Below, in pieces: positions 7,944-17,089 of a stretch of DNA of 64,000 bases. The DNA comes from Bog-473 sp035551835 (GTDB taxonomy: Bacteria > Actinomycetota > Acidimicrobiia > Acidimicrobiales > RAAP-2), in the NCBI GenBank assembly GCA_035551835.1, contig DASZMN010000099.1, positions 24,744 through 88,743 on the forward strand, in the 5' to 3' direction. The position numbers and the translations under genes are program-made. The number at the start of each line of letters is the position of its first letter. Within the stretch, counting starts at the first letter, position 1. Below the pieces are notes generated by a model, which was not told the origin of the DNA, ran no database searches, and saw only the letters and a program-made list of their open reading frames with translations.

Positions 7944-9530
7944 ATGCGAGGGCGTCCTCTTGTGCTGGCCGCCGGGCGGCCCCGCCGGATCCGGCGGCGG
8001 CGGGCCCTCGTCGGCTCCTCCTTCGGTGTCGCCATCCTCGCCCTGACGCTCAGCGCCTGCGGCTCGTCGCCGTCCACGCCGACCGCGGCGCAGGGAAAGC
8101 GGGTCACGGGCGGGCCGACAGGCCACTACGTCGTGGCGGCTGGCATCCACAAGATCAAGCACGTCATCATCATCGAACAGGAGAACCGCTCCTTCGACAG
8201 CTACTTCGGCACCTATCCCGGCGCCGACGGCATCCCGATGCACAACGGCGTGCCGACGGTGTGCGTGCCCAACCCCACGGGCGGCTGCACCGCGCCCTAC
8301 CACGACACGGCCGACGTCAACGGGGGCGGGCCGCACAACGTCCGCAACGCCGCAGCGGACGTGAACAACGGGGCCATGGACGGGTTCATCAAGTCGGCGG
8401 CGAACGCCAAGAAGGGCTGCTTCAACCCCGCCGACCCGGCCTGCACCAATTCCTCCACGCCCGACGTGATGGGGTACCACACCGCGGCGGAGATCCCGAA
8501 CTACTGGGCCTACGCGCAGGACTTCGCGCTCAATGACCACATGTTCGAGCCGGTCCGTTCGTGGTCGCTCCCCGACCACCTCTACCTGGTGTCGGGCTGG
8601 TCGGCCATCTGCTCGAACCAGAGCCCGTTGAGCTGCCAGAACGAGATCCAGGGCCCCTACACGCCGGCGCAGATGCAGAAATACGTCGACCAGGCGCTCC
8701 AGACCGGCACCGCCGACGTCACCAACGCGTGGACCGACCTCACCTGGCTCATGTACGACAAGCACGTCCCGTGGGCCTACTACGTGCAGACCGGGACCCA
8801 GCCCGACTGCGAGAACGACGGCGCCGAGACCTGCGCGCCGGTCAAGCAGAACTACCTGACACCGGGCATCTGGAACCCCCTGCCAATCTTCGAAGACGTG
8901 CAGAAGGACCACCAGCTGCGCAACATCGAGCCGCTCGACAACTACTTCGCCGCGGCCCAGAAGGGCACGCTGCCCGCGGTGTCGTGGGTGACCCCGTCGC
9001 AGGCGGACAGCGAGCACCCACCGGCGAGCGTCCACCAGGGACAGGCGTACGTCACCGCCGTCGTCAACGCCGCCATGAAGAGCCCCGACTGGGACTCGAC
9101 GGCCATCTTCGTGCAGTGGGACGACTGGGGCGGTTTCTACGACAACGTCGTCCCGCCCACGGTCGACCTCAACGGCTACGGGCTGCGCGTGCCGGCGATG
9201 GTGATCTCGCCCTACGCCAAGCAGGGTTACATCGACCACCAGACGTTGAGCAGCGACGCCTACCTCAAGTTCATCGAGGACGACTTCCTCGGCGGCTCGC
9301 GCCTCAACCCGAAGACCGACGGCCGGCCCGACCCGCGCCCGGACGTGCGGGAGAACGCGACGATCCTCGGCAACATGGTCAGCGACTTCAACTTCAACCA
9401 GGCGCCCCGGCGCCCCGTGCTGCTCCCGACCAATCCGCCGACCGACTCGCCGTCTATCCCGGCCTACTTCAGCGGCCAGGGGCCGTGCCACGGGTGCACG
9501 GCGACACCGCCGTCGACCTCGGGCGGCTAG
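7944..9530 (+). CDS. Phospholipase C / acid phosphatase family lipoprotein
   Basis: A 528-residue exported phosphoesterase of the bacterial phospholipase C family (alkaline-phosphatase superfamily). An Arg-rich N-terminus and hydrophobic run end in the lipobox LTLSAC, so it should be a membrane-anchored lipoprotein. The family signature follows: IKHVIIIEQENRSFDSYFGT with the metal-binding Glu-Asn and the probable nucleophile region. Further on are the motifs LNDHMFEPVRSWSLPDHLYLVSGW, VSWVTPSQADSEHPP and QWDDWGGFYDNVVPP, all characteristic. Mycobacterial relatives cleave phospholipids; others are acid phosphatases, so the exact substrate stays open. It overlaps the convergent oxidoreductase by 4 bp. 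Confidence 0.82.
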   Translation: MRGRPLVLAAGRPRRIRRRRALVGSSFGVAILALTLSACGSSPSTPTAAQGKRVTGGPTGHYVVAAGIHKIKHVIIIEQENRSFDSYFGTYPGADGIPMHNGVPTVCVPNPTGGCTAPYHDTADVNGGGPHNVRNAAADVNNGAMDGFIKSAANAKKGCFNPADPACTNSSTPDVMGYHTAAEIPNYWAYAQDFALNDHMFEPVRSWSLPDHLYLVSGWSAICSNQSPLSCQNEIQGPYTPAQMQKYVDQALQTGTADVTNAWTDLTWLMYDKHVPWAYYVQTGTQPDCENDGAETCAPVKQNYLTPGIWNPLPIFEDVQKDHQLRNIEPLDNYFAAAQKGTLPAVSWVTPSQADSEHPPASVHQGQAYVTAVVNAAMKSPDWDSTAIFVQWDDWGGFYDNVVPPTVDLNGYGLRVPAMVISPYAKQGYIDHQTLSSDAYLKFIEDDFLGGSRLNPKTDGRPDPRPDVRENATILGNMVSDFNFNQAPRRPVLLPTNPPTDSPSIPAYFSGQGPCHGCTATPPSTSGG

Positions 9531-10456
9531 GAAACCTTGGGGAGCACTTCCTGCGCGATGAGCTCCACGTGGTCGAGGTCGTCGAGGTCGAGCACCTGCA
9601 GGTAGATCGTGTCGGCCCCGATGTCAGCGAACGCGCGCAGCCGCGCCACCACCTCGTCGGGCGTGCCGGCGGCACCGTTGGCCCGCAGCTCGTCGGGCTG
9701 GCGCCCGATGGCGGCGGCGCGGCGCGCGACCTCCGCCTCGTCGGCGCCGCAGCACACCACTTGGGCGGCCGAGAGGCGCAGTGTCTTGGGGTCCCGGCCC
9801 CTCTGCTCGCAGGCGGCGCGCACCCGGCCGTACTGCGCCTGGGTGTCGGACAGTGAGGAGAACGGGAGGTTGAACTCGGCGGCGTAGGTGGCGGCGAGGC
9901 GCGGGGTACGCGTGGCGCCGCCGCCGCCGACGATGAGCGGCGGGTGGGGCTGCTGCGCCGACTTGGGCAGTGCCGGGCTGTCCTTCACGGTGTAGTGGCG
10001 CCCGCTGAAGTCGAACTTCTTCCCCACCGGGGTGGTCCACAGGCCGGTGAGAATGGCGAACTGCTCCTCCAGGCGCTCGAAGCGCTCGCCCAGCGGCGGG
10101 AACGGGACGCCGTAGGCCTCGTGCTCGGCGTCGAACCAGCCCGCGCCGAGGCCGAGCTCGACGCGGCCGCCGCTCATGACGTCGACCTGGGCCACCTCGA
10201 CGGCGAGCAGCCCGGGCAACCGGAAGGTGGCGGAGGTCACGAGCGTCCCCAGGCGGATGCGCTCGGTCTCGCGGGCCAGGCCGGCCAGCGTCACCCATGC
10301 GTCGGTCGGCCCGGGCAGGCCGTCGCCGCCCATGGTGAGGAAGTGGTCGGATCGGAACAGGGCGTCGAAGCCGAGGGCCTCGCTCGTCTGCGCCATCCGC
10401 ACCTGTTGGTCGTAGGTGGCGCCCTGTTGTGGCTCGATGAAGATGCGGAGCTTCAT
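9527..10456 (-). CDS. LLM-class F420-dependent oxidoreductase
   Basis: A 309-residue luciferase-like monooxygenase-fold enzyme. These TIM-barrel proteins in actinobacteria mostly use coenzyme F420. Seen: an N-terminal strand MKLRIFIEPQ, ALGFDALFRSDHF, the RIRLGTLVTSATFRLPGLLA segment, then GGRVELGLGAGWFDAEHEAYG and FERLEEQFAILTGLW, the classic LLM core. The C-terminal half has PPLIVGGGG and the GTPDEVVARL segment. The 3' end overlaps the phospholipase gene by 4 bp tail to tail; the 5' end faces a second LLM gene across 75 bp. Substrate unknown; the cofactor is inferred from family, not seen. Confidence 0.82.
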   Translation of the reverse strand: MKLRIFIEPQQGATYDQQVRMAQTSEALGFDALFRSDHFLTMGGDGLPGPTDAWVTLAGLARETERIRLGTLVTSATFRLPGLLAVEVAQVDVMSGGRVELGLGAGWFDAEHEAYGVPFPPLGERFERLEEQFAILTGLWTTPVGKKFDFSGRHYTVKDSPALPKSAQQPHPPLIVGGGGATRTPRLAATYAAEFNLPFSSLSDTQAQYGRVRAACEQRGRDPKTLRLSAAQVVCCGADEAEVARRAAAIGRQPDELRANGAAGTPDEVVARLRAFADIGADTIYLQVLDLDDLDHVELIAQEVLPKVS

Positions 10457-10531
10457 GGCGCCAACCTAACCGGGGAGTCCGTCGGCGGCCCGGCCGCGGC
10501 GCGGTCGTGACAACGCGGGCAGACTGCCGGC

Positions 10532-11407
10532 ATGGACATCGGCGTGATCTTTCCCCAGACCGAAGTCGCCTACGACCCGGGCGCGGTGCGCGCCATCGGG
10601 CAGGCGGCGTCCGACCTCGGCTACACGCATCTCGCGGCCTACGACCACGTGCTCGGCGGCGACACGGCCGTGCTCGGCAACCTCGGTGGGCCGTACACGA
10701 TCGACAGCCCGTTCCGCGAGCCGCTGACGATGTTCTCCTATCTCTCCGGCTTCACCAAGCTCGGCTTCGCAACGTCCATTCTCATCGGCCCACAACGTCA
10801 GACGGCGCTGCTCGCCAAGCAGGCGGCCGAGGTCGACCTGCTCTGCGGCGGGCGGTTCCGGCTGGGCCTCGGGGTCGGCTGGAACAAGATCGAGTACGAC
10901 GCCCTGGGGATGCCCTTCGAGAAACGGGGCCAGCTGTTGGAGGAGCAGGTGGCGGTGCTGCGTGCCCTGTGGACGGAGAAGAGCGTGACCGTCGACGGCA
11001 CCTTCCACCACATCGACCACTCCGGGCTGGCGCCGCAACCCATCCAGCGCCCGATCCCCATCTGGATCGGCGCCTTCGCGCCGCCGGCGCTGCGCCGGGT
11101 GGGCCGGTTGGCCGACGGGTGGTTTCCCATGGCGCGACCCCGGGGCGGGCTCGAAGAGGCGCTCGAGATCATCCACGCGGCCGCGGCCGAGGCGGGCCGC
11201 GACCTCTCCGCTTTCGAGTTCGAGGGGCGCCTGGAGTACTCCACCGGCGACCACGAGAAGATCGCCGAGCACGCACGCCGGTGGCGTGAGGCCGGGGCCA
11301 CCCACCTTTCGCTCAACACGATGCACTCCGGCCTCGCCGACGCCGACGCCCACATCGCCGCCCTCGCGGAGATGGCCCCGGTCGTGCTGTCCTCGCCGGG
11401 CCGCTGA
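10532..11407 (+). CDS. LLM-class F420-dependent oxidoreductase (second subfamily)
   Basis: A 291-residue luciferase-like protein from a different branch than its divergent neighbour. It begins MDIGVIFPQTE and shows ASDLGYTHLAAYDHVLG, LGFATSILIGPQRQTALLAKQ, the core RFRLGLGVGWNKIEYDALG and QLLEEQVAVLRALW, followed by RPIPIWIGAFAPPALRRVGRLADGW, the phosphate-binding loop region of F420-dependent members. Length is normal. Only 75 bp separate its ATG from that of the opposite gene, so promoters are probably shared or overlapping. Substrate unknown. Confidence 0.82.
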   Translation: MDIGVIFPQTEVAYDPGAVRAIGQAASDLGYTHLAAYDHVLGGDTAVLGNLGGPYTIDSPFREPLTMFSYLSGFTKLGFATSILIGPQRQTALLAKQAAEVDLLCGGRFRLGLGVGWNKIEYDALGMPFEKRGQLLEEQVAVLRALWTEKSVTVDGTFHHIDHSGLAPQPIQRPIPIWIGAFAPPALRRVGRLADGWFPMARPRGGLEEALEIIHAAAAEAGRDLSAFEFEGRLEYSTGDHEKIAEHARRWREAGATHLSLNTMHSGLADADAHIAALAEMAPVVLSSPGR

Positions 11408-11431
11408 CCCGAGGCCCGAGAAGCGGGTGGC

Positions 11432-14400
11432 CTACCCGGACCCGAAGTGGGCGGCCTGGCCGTCGTCGGCGATGATCGAGTACCCGCCACCGTCGGGCGC
11501 CGCGATGAGACCGATCTCGACGTGTCCAACGGGCACGGCGAGTGAGCCGTAGAACGGCGCGCCGCCGAACGAGAACACGCCCCCGTCGGAGGCCACCATC
11601 CAGTAGCCACCACCGGACGGCGTTGCGGCCATTCCCGTGATGGGGCGGGTGAGGGGGGTGCCCGCCATCGATCCCTCGAAGGGCGCGTCGCCGTAGGTGA
11701 AGACCCCGCCGTCGGCGGCAGCAATCCAATAGCCCGCGCCGTCCGGGGTCGGGGCGATGTCCACCACCGGCTGGTTCAGGCGGAGCGAACCCGCGGATCC
11801 CCAGAACTCGGCATCTCCGTAAGCGAAGATCCCCCCGTCGCGGGCTACCAGCCAATAGCCGCGCCCGTCCGAGGTGGCCGCCAGGTGGACGATCGGCTGG
11901 TTCAGATGGATGGCACCAGCCGACCCGTAGAACCCGGCGTCGCCGTAGGCGAAGATACCTCCGTCGGAGGCCACGATCCAGTACCCCTTACCGTCGGGTG
12001 TCGCGGCAAGGCCGACCGGTGGCGCGTTCAGCGTCCGGCCCAGCAGCGAGCCGTAGGAGCCCGCGGTCCCGTACGGCGTCACGTCCCCGTCGGAATCTAA
12101 AACCCAATAGCCCATCCCGTCGGGTGTTGACGCGACGGCCTCGCCGGCGGTGCGGCTGGTCAGGATGTCGAAGGACTGTGTCGCCGTGTCGGCGGTGAAG
12201 TCCGACGTGGCGGGCGCGCTGGCCCGCACGGTGCAGGTCCCGGCCTCCAACATCGCCACCGTCGAGCCGGAGACTGAACAGACCGCCGGCGTGTCACTCG
12301 TGTAGGCGACCGCTGCGCCCGAGTTCGCCGTCGCGCTCACCGCGTAGGTCGGCCCGGCGGTCACGTCGGTGGACGGCGGGGTCGAGGTGAAGTGGATGGA
12401 GCCGATCGTCATGTCGACGCCCACCTCTTGGGAGGCGGTCGCCGCCGTGTACGAGGCCGTGGCCGGAGCGCTCGCATCGATCGTGCAGAGCCCGGCGTGC
12501 TGGAACGCGACCGTGCCGGAGCTGACGCCGCAGACCCCGCTCGAGCCGGGATCGATGCTGAAGGTCACCGTCGCCCCGGAATTGGCAGTGGCGTGGGGCG
12601 CGTACGTGTGGCCGATGGAGTCCGTGGCGTCGCTGGTCGTGAATTGGATCGTCCCCGCCTCCTTGGCGACGCTGAAGTACTGTGACGTGGCGGCGGCCCC
12701 GTAGTTTCCGAGGGGTGGCAACGACGCATCGAGGATGCAGGTGCCGCCCTCTTGGAAGCTGACCACGCCGGACGCGATGGAACAGACGTTCGTCGACGTG
12801 GGATCCACCGCGATCGTCGGCGTGGCCCCCGAGGTGGACGTCGCGCTCGGTGTGTAGGTGGTGCCGTTCGCCGTTGCGGCGCCCGGCGCCGTCGTGATGA
12901 AGCTGATCGTCTGCGTGAGCGGACCGACGGCGAAGGTCTGGCTCCCGCTCGCTGCGGCGTAGTTGCCGGTCGCCGGCACCGACGCATCGATCTGGCACGA
13001 ACCGACGTTGTTCGCGGTCACCGTGGCCGAGGCCAGCGTGCACACGCCTGACGAGGCCGGGTCGACGGAGAGTGTCGGCGTCTCACCCGAGGTGGACGTG
13101 GCGCTGACTGCATAGGTGGAGCCGGGAACGGGCCCGGCGGGTGGTGTCGAGGTGAAGGAGATCGTCTGGGACTCGGAGCCGATGGTGATGGTCTGCTGCG
13201 CCTGCGGAGCCGGGGCGAACGACGACGACGCGGCAGCCAGGTTGGCGTCGAGCACGCAGGTGCCCTGGTCGATGAAGGTGACCGTGGCGGTGGCCGTGGC
13301 AGCGGCCGACGAGCTGTCGCTGAGGGTGCACGCACCCGCGGGCGAGGTCGCGGGGTCGACGGTGACGCTCGGCGACGGCGAGCTGACGCTGCCGATGGCC
13401 GAGACCGTCACGGCTGACCCAACGGCTGCGGTTGGCGGTGCCGACAGTGAGACCGTCTCGGGCGTCCTGATTGCGGTGGTGAATTGGATCTGAGGAGCAG
13501 GAAACACGTCCGCGTCCCCCGGCTGGTTGGCATCGACCACGCAGCTGTCACCAGCGATCTGCATCGAGACCTGCGCCTCGAACGCCGTCAGAGGGGAGAG
13601 CGAGCATCCGGAGGACGAGCCATCGAGGCTGAAGGTCGTCGGGAAGAACTGCGTCAGCGTGTTCGCGGTCGAGATTGCGACGAGGGTGTAGGTCGAGCCC
13701 GCGCCGGCCACCGGGGGCGGACCCGCGACGTCGGCGAACGACTGGGTGCTCTTCACGGTCATAACGATCTGCACCTGCGGCGCGGGCCCGAACGAGCTGT
13801 CGGACGCGTTGTTCGCGTCGATGATGCATGTCCCGACGGACTCAGCCGGGTTGTTGTTCACCACGCCGAACTCGACGAACTGTGCGGTGTAGTCCGTGAA
13901 GCCGACGTTCAGCAGGTTCTGATCCACCGTGGAATTGAGCGCATAGTCGGCCGGGCCCAGGAGCTGACACCCCGGATCGGTCGATGCTGGATCGACGGAG
14001 AAGCTGATGAATTCCTGTTCGGGCACGCCGCCGGCCCTCGCAATCGCGCCCAGGAGGAAGTCGGTGTTGGGTGTGGGCTGACTCGGCGGTGCGTCGATGA
14101 ACGTGATGAGCGGGGAGCCCTTGCCCACGGTGATCGATTGCACCGCCTGGGGTGCGGCCAGATAGTCCGAGTTGCCCGCCTGGTTGGCGTCGATGTTGCA
14201 GGTGCCCGCAGCGGTGAAGTCCACGATCCCGCCCGTGATGGAGCACTCCGAGGCCGACGCGGTGTCGATGCTGAACACGACGGGATTTCCCGATCCCCCT
14301 CCCGAGGCGGTCGGGGCGTACGTGTTGTCGCCCACGTTCGTCTCGGCGGTCGTTGCAGTCGAGCTGAACCCGATGGCCTGCGTGCCCTGACCCGAAACGG

Positions 14401-16630
14401 TGAGCGTGAAGGTTTGCGAAGCGGTCTGGGTGGCATGGGTCACCAGGTTCTTGTTGCCCGCGGTGATGGTCACCGTGAACGTCCCATCGGTGCCGGGGGC
14501 GGGAGGGCCGCCCAGGGTGGCCGTGCCGTTGGCGTTGTCGGTGAAGGTCACGCCCGTGGGGAGGGCCCCGCTCTCCGACAGCGTGGGGGCCGGAAAGCCC
14601 GAGGTGGTCACGGTGAAGTCCCCCGACTGCTGCACCGAGAACGCCGCGTTGTTCGCCGACGTGATCGTCGGTGGGTTCTGTACGGTGAGCGTGAAGGCCT
14701 GACTCACCGAGGTCAGCGCGCTGGCCGAGGTGATGGTGAGGACGTAGGTCCCGGCGGCGCCCGAGGGCGGGTTACCCGACAGTGTCGCCGTCCCGTCGCC
14801 GTTGTCGGTGAACGAGACGTCTTGGGGAAGGTTGCCGCTCTCGGAGAGGGCGGTCGGCGGGTCGGCACCCGGGATGACACCGGGCGCCCCCACCGTGAAG
14901 CTGTTCGCGCTGCCCGCCGTAAAGACTGTCGAGTCGGCCGTCGTGATGACCGGAGGCACGCCGACGATGAACTCGATCTGGTTGAAGGAGTCCGTGTTCG
15001 GCGTGTAGGACGCCACGTCGGAGTAGCCGAACGTGCCACTCGCCTTGGTGACGTAGTTGCTGCCACCTCCGCCGCCGGCGCCCCCCACGTTGATGCCTCC
15101 GGCGCCGCCGCCGCCAGGACTGCAGCCGCCGCCACCGCCGCCACCGCCGCCACCGCCGGAGCCCGCGCCGCTGCTCCCCTCCGCACCGTTGCCGCCGTGC
15201 TCGGGAACGACCCCCAAGTCGCAGTTGTCGGCGCCGCCTGTCCCCACCGAGCCTCCGCTGCTGAACGCGGGAATGCCACCGCTGCCGCCCATGGACCCGC
15301 CGTAACCCCCCGGGTCGCCGGCGAAGCTGCCGCCCGTGCCACCACCACCGCCGGCGACGCCGACCAATTGGGGTCCGTTGGTGTCGGAAATGAACCGCAC
15401 GTAGCCGCAGGATCCGCCGGACGCCCCGTTGGTGCCCGACCCCAGCACTCCGTTGAACCCGCCGCCGCCGGTGCCACCGGCGCAGTCGGTATCCGAGTCG
15501 AGCGAGAGGCCCGGGGTGAGGAACGATCCGCTCGATATTGGCAACGTCTGCATTACGAGCCCGGCCGCACCGCCTTGACCGCCTTGGCCATCGGTCCCCT
15601 CCTCGAGGATCGTGACCGCCGATGCGTCGGCGGGTATGGCGAATTGCGTTTCGCCGGAGGTGCCGGTCGCCGTCCCGATTACCGAGGTGTCCAAGGTGCC
15701 CGCCGACATGGTGAGCGAGACGGACCCGTTGCCCGAGTTCGGCGCAGTGCCGAAGCCGTCGCCCCCGTCCGCGCCGTAGCTGTCTCCGCCCGCGCCGCCC
15801 CCGCCGCCCTCGAAGCTGCTGCCGCCGCCATTCCCGGCGCCCGCGCCGCCACCGCCACCACCGCCGCCGCCGGCGTCCGAGGCCGTGCCGGCTGTGCTCC
15901 CGCCGGCCCCGTTGGCCGGCGATGCCTCCTCACTCCCCGGGCCGCCGCCGCCCGCTCCCGAGCTGAGACCGCCGAACCCCGTCGCAAACGCGCCGCCGAT
16001 CGTTGTGGCACCGCCCGTACCGCCCCCCGCGCCGGGTCCTCCGCCTCCGCCCTCACCACCGCTTCCGCCACCTCCGGCGGCGATCAGCAGATACGTCGAG
16101 TCCGACACGTCCTCTACGTACGAACACTGTCCGCCCTGTCCGCCACCTTTTCCGACCTCGTTGCCGCCTCCCCCGCCTCCCCCCGCACAGTCGCCGTTGT
16201 TCGATCCGTCGCCGCCCTGCGCGCCGACGAAGATCTTGAGCACCGTGCCCGGGCTCAGCGTGACGTTCGGGTCGTCGACGATGCCGGCGTTGCCGTCAGG
16301 CGAACTGGCACCGCCGCCGGACGCGCCGGAACCGCCGACGGCACGCGCCGCGATGGTGACGCCATAGCTGGGGAGCGTGACGGTGTGGGCGCCCGGCGTC
16401 GTGAAGGCCTGGTTGCTCACGAGCGGGACCGAAGCGCCCGCTGGCGAGGCCGTGGTGCCAGCAATGCCCAGGCTCGACACGAGCACAGCGCTGAACCCAC
16501 CCAAAGCGGCCGCACAGGCCGCGCCGACTCTGGCCAGCGCGGGTCGCTGATGCCGTTGCCCCCCCGTGGTCCCCCGCTGTCCGCGCCGGTGTGAGCGCCG
16601 GTTCCCCGCCGTGACCTGCTCCACCGCCAC
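11432..16630 (-). CDS. Giant modular secreted surface protein (Gly-rich, Ig-like and DGG-repeat regions)
   Basis: A 1732-residue exported protein of unknown function, probably cell-surface or extracellular. An Arg-rich start and hydrophobic segment (VGAACAAALGGFSAVLVSSLG) form a long signal peptide. Residues about 95-560 are extremely Gly-rich, with GGGG runs separating short beta segments. Then come two or three Ig/He_PIG-like units (for example 'SGxLPxGVxFTDNxNGTATLxG'), next eight ~75-residue Thr/Ser/Ala-rich repeats each with one cysteine pair, and finally five 42-residue DGGxFxYG repeats plus a partial sixth. GTG start with GGAAGGCG upstream. It is monocistronic. Similar mosaics are frequent in Acidimicrobiia; adhesion or envelope roles are inference. 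No catalytic domain or LPxTG anchor is visible. Confidence 0.75.
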   Translation of the reverse strand: MAVEQVTAGNRRSHRRGQRGTTGGQRHQRPALARVGAACAAALGGFSAVLVSSLGIAGTTASPAGASVPLVSNQAFTTPGAHTVTLPSYGVTIAARAVGGSGASGGGASSPDGNAGIVDDPNVTLSPGTVLKIFVGAQGGDGSNNGDCAGGGGGGGNEVGKGGGQGGQCSYVEDVSDSTYLLIAAGGGGSGGEGGGGGPGAGGGTGGATTIGGAFATGFGGLSSGAGGGGPGSEEASPANGAGGSTAGTASDAGGGGGGGGGAGAGNGGGSSFEGGGGGAGGDSYGADGGDGFGTAPNSGNGSVSLTMSAGTLDTSVIGTATGTSGETQFAIPADASAVTILEEGTDGQGGQGGAAGLVMQTLPISSGSFLTPGLSLDSDTDCAGGTGGGGFNGVLGSGTNGASGGSCGYVRFISDTNGPQLVGVAGGGGGTGGSFAGDPGGYGGSMGGSGGIPAFSSGGSVGTGGADNCDLGVVPEHGGNGAEGSSGAGSGGGGGGGGGGGCSPGGGGAGGINVGGAGGGGGSNYVTKASGTFGYSDVASYTPNTDSFNQIEFIVGVPPVITTADSTVFTAGSANSFTVGAPGVIPGADPPTALSESGNLPQDVSFTDNGDGTATLSGNPPSGAAGTYVLTITSASALTSVSQAFTLTVQNPPTITSANNAAFSVQQSGDFTVTTSGFPAPTLSESGALPTGVTFTDNANGTATLGGPPAPGTDGTFTVTITAGNKNLVTHATQTASQTFTLTVSGQGTQAIGFSSTATTAETNVGDNTYAPTASGGGSGNPVVFSIDTASASECSITGGIVDFTAAGTCNIDANQAGNSDYLAAPQAVQSITVGKGSPLITFIDAPPSQPTPNTDFLLGAIARAGGVPEQEFISFSVDPASTDPGCQLLGPADYALNSTVDQNLLNVGFTDYTAQFVEFGVVNNNPAESVGTCIIDANNASDSSFGPAPQVQIVMTVKSTQSFADVAGPPPVAGAGSTYTLVAISTANTLTQFFPTTFSLDGSSSGCSLSPLTAFEAQVSMQIAGDSCVVDANQPGDADVFPAPQIQFTTAIRTPETVSLSAPPTAAVGSAVTVSAIGSVSSPSPSVTVDPATSPAGACTLSDSSSAAATATATVTFIDQGTCVLDANLAAASSSFAPAPQAQQTITIGSESQTISFTSTPPAGPVPGSTYAVSATSTSGETPTLSVDPASSGVCTLASATVTANNVGSCQIDASVPATGNYAAASGSQTFAVGPLTQTISFITTAPGAATANGTTYTPSATSTSGATPTIAVDPTSTNVCSIASGVVSFQEGGTCILDASLPPLGNYGAAATSQYFSVAKEAGTIQFTTSDATDSIGHTYAPHATANSGATVTFSIDPGSSGVCGVSSGTVAFQHAGLCTIDASAPATASYTAATASQEVGVDMTIGSIHFTSTPPSTDVTAGPTYAVSATANSGAAVAYTSDTPAVCSVSGSTVAMLEAGTCTVRASAPATSDFTADTATQSFDILTSRTAGEAVASTPDGMGYWVLDSDGDVTPYGTAGSYGSLLGRTLNAPPVGLAATPDGKGYWIVASDGGIFAYGDAGFYGSAGAIHLNQPIVHLAATSDGRGYWLVARDGGIFAYGDAEFWGSAGSLRLNQPVVDIAPTPDGAGYWIAAADGGVFTYGDAPFEGSMAGTPLTRPITGMAATPSGGGYWMVASDGGVFSFGGAPFYGSLAVPVGHVEIGLIAAPDGGGYSIIADDGQAAHFGSG
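11435..12121 (-). repeat. C-terminal 42-residue DGG repeats (5 full + 1 partial)
   Basis: Tandem coding repeats of 126 bp. Each unit follows DGxGYWxVxxDGGxFxYGDAxFxGSxG, then a ~16-residue linker containing LNQPxV. Unit two to four are the most alike; the first (DGDVTPYG) and the last two have drifted, and the final unit stops after 20 residues. The period and motif suggest a solenoid or propeller of short blades. Confidence 0.8.
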
Positions 16631-16965
16631 CGCCTTCCAAAAGTGCTGCTCTGGTGGGTGCGCCTCGAACTTTGTGTCCGCAGGTCACCCCCCGCCCTGC
16701 CCGAGTGAACTTTGCTGCACGAAACATGTCAATAGGGCAAAAGGTCCTGCGATAGGGGTTTCGGACCGAAAATATCCATTGCAATTCACCAGATCGGCGC
16801 ACCAGAACTGCTATCGGCTTGGCCACACCACCCGATCGTCGCCCTTCTGGTCTGCGTGCCGGCCGTGGTGTCCTCTGCGAAGGCCTCGCAACGGGACCGT
16901 GCGCGTGGCCGCGCGCCGACCTTGGAGACCAGACAGGACGCCGTCGGGGTTTGCGCAGTGTTGAC
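16631..16965. other. Long upstream region of the giant surface gene; no gene seen
   Basis: Together with the adjacent repeat and leader this is 459 bp without a convincing gene. The stretch around 16,680-16,810 is markedly AT-richer than its surroundings and should hold the promoter of the giant protein on the minus strand: TTGACA lies near 16,730 when read on that strand, with only a weak -10. An odd palindrome TTTCGG-a-CCGAAA spans 16759-16771. A plus-strand frame is open from 16856 into the chromate transporter but reads through simple repeats and looks non-coding. Confidence 0.4.
16759..16771. promoter_or_regulatory. Palindrome TTTCGGaCCGAAA, candidate operator
   Basis: A perfect 6-1-6 palindrome in the AT-rich upstream zone of the giant surface gene, about 130 bp before its GTG. 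The size and position suit a dimeric regulator site. No regulator gene is adjacent, so assignment is open. Confidence 0.3.
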
Positions 16966-17015
16966 GACGCGACGCGACGCGACGCGACGCGACGCGACGC
17001 GACGCGACGCGACGC
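16966..17015. repeat. Simple sequence repeat, GACGC x10
   Basis: Ten perfect head-to-tail copies of the pentamer GACGC, ending 74 bp before the ATG of the chromate transporter. The pentamer does not divide by three, so copy-number change would shift any frame crossing it; the open frame that does cross it reads RRDAT repeatedly. The array could alternatively change promoter spacing. Confidence 0.9.
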
Positions 17016-17089
17016 CAGCAAGATGTTGCGCACTCGTCGGCATGAGGTCCACGCCGTCCATCCTCGAACGCCCGTGCGAACATGAGGCC

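Noticed and set aside
13484..16594. 1036-residue open frame on the plus strand
   Set aside because: It is the antisense shadow of the Gly-rich gene; composition is Arg/Gly/His scramble without any domain, and the minus frame has signal peptide and repeats.
16856..17089. N-terminal extension of the chromate transporter through the GACGC repeats
   Set aside because: No ribosome site at 16856, low-complexity RRDAT content and no family homology before residue ~85; kept only as a hypothesis in the findings.
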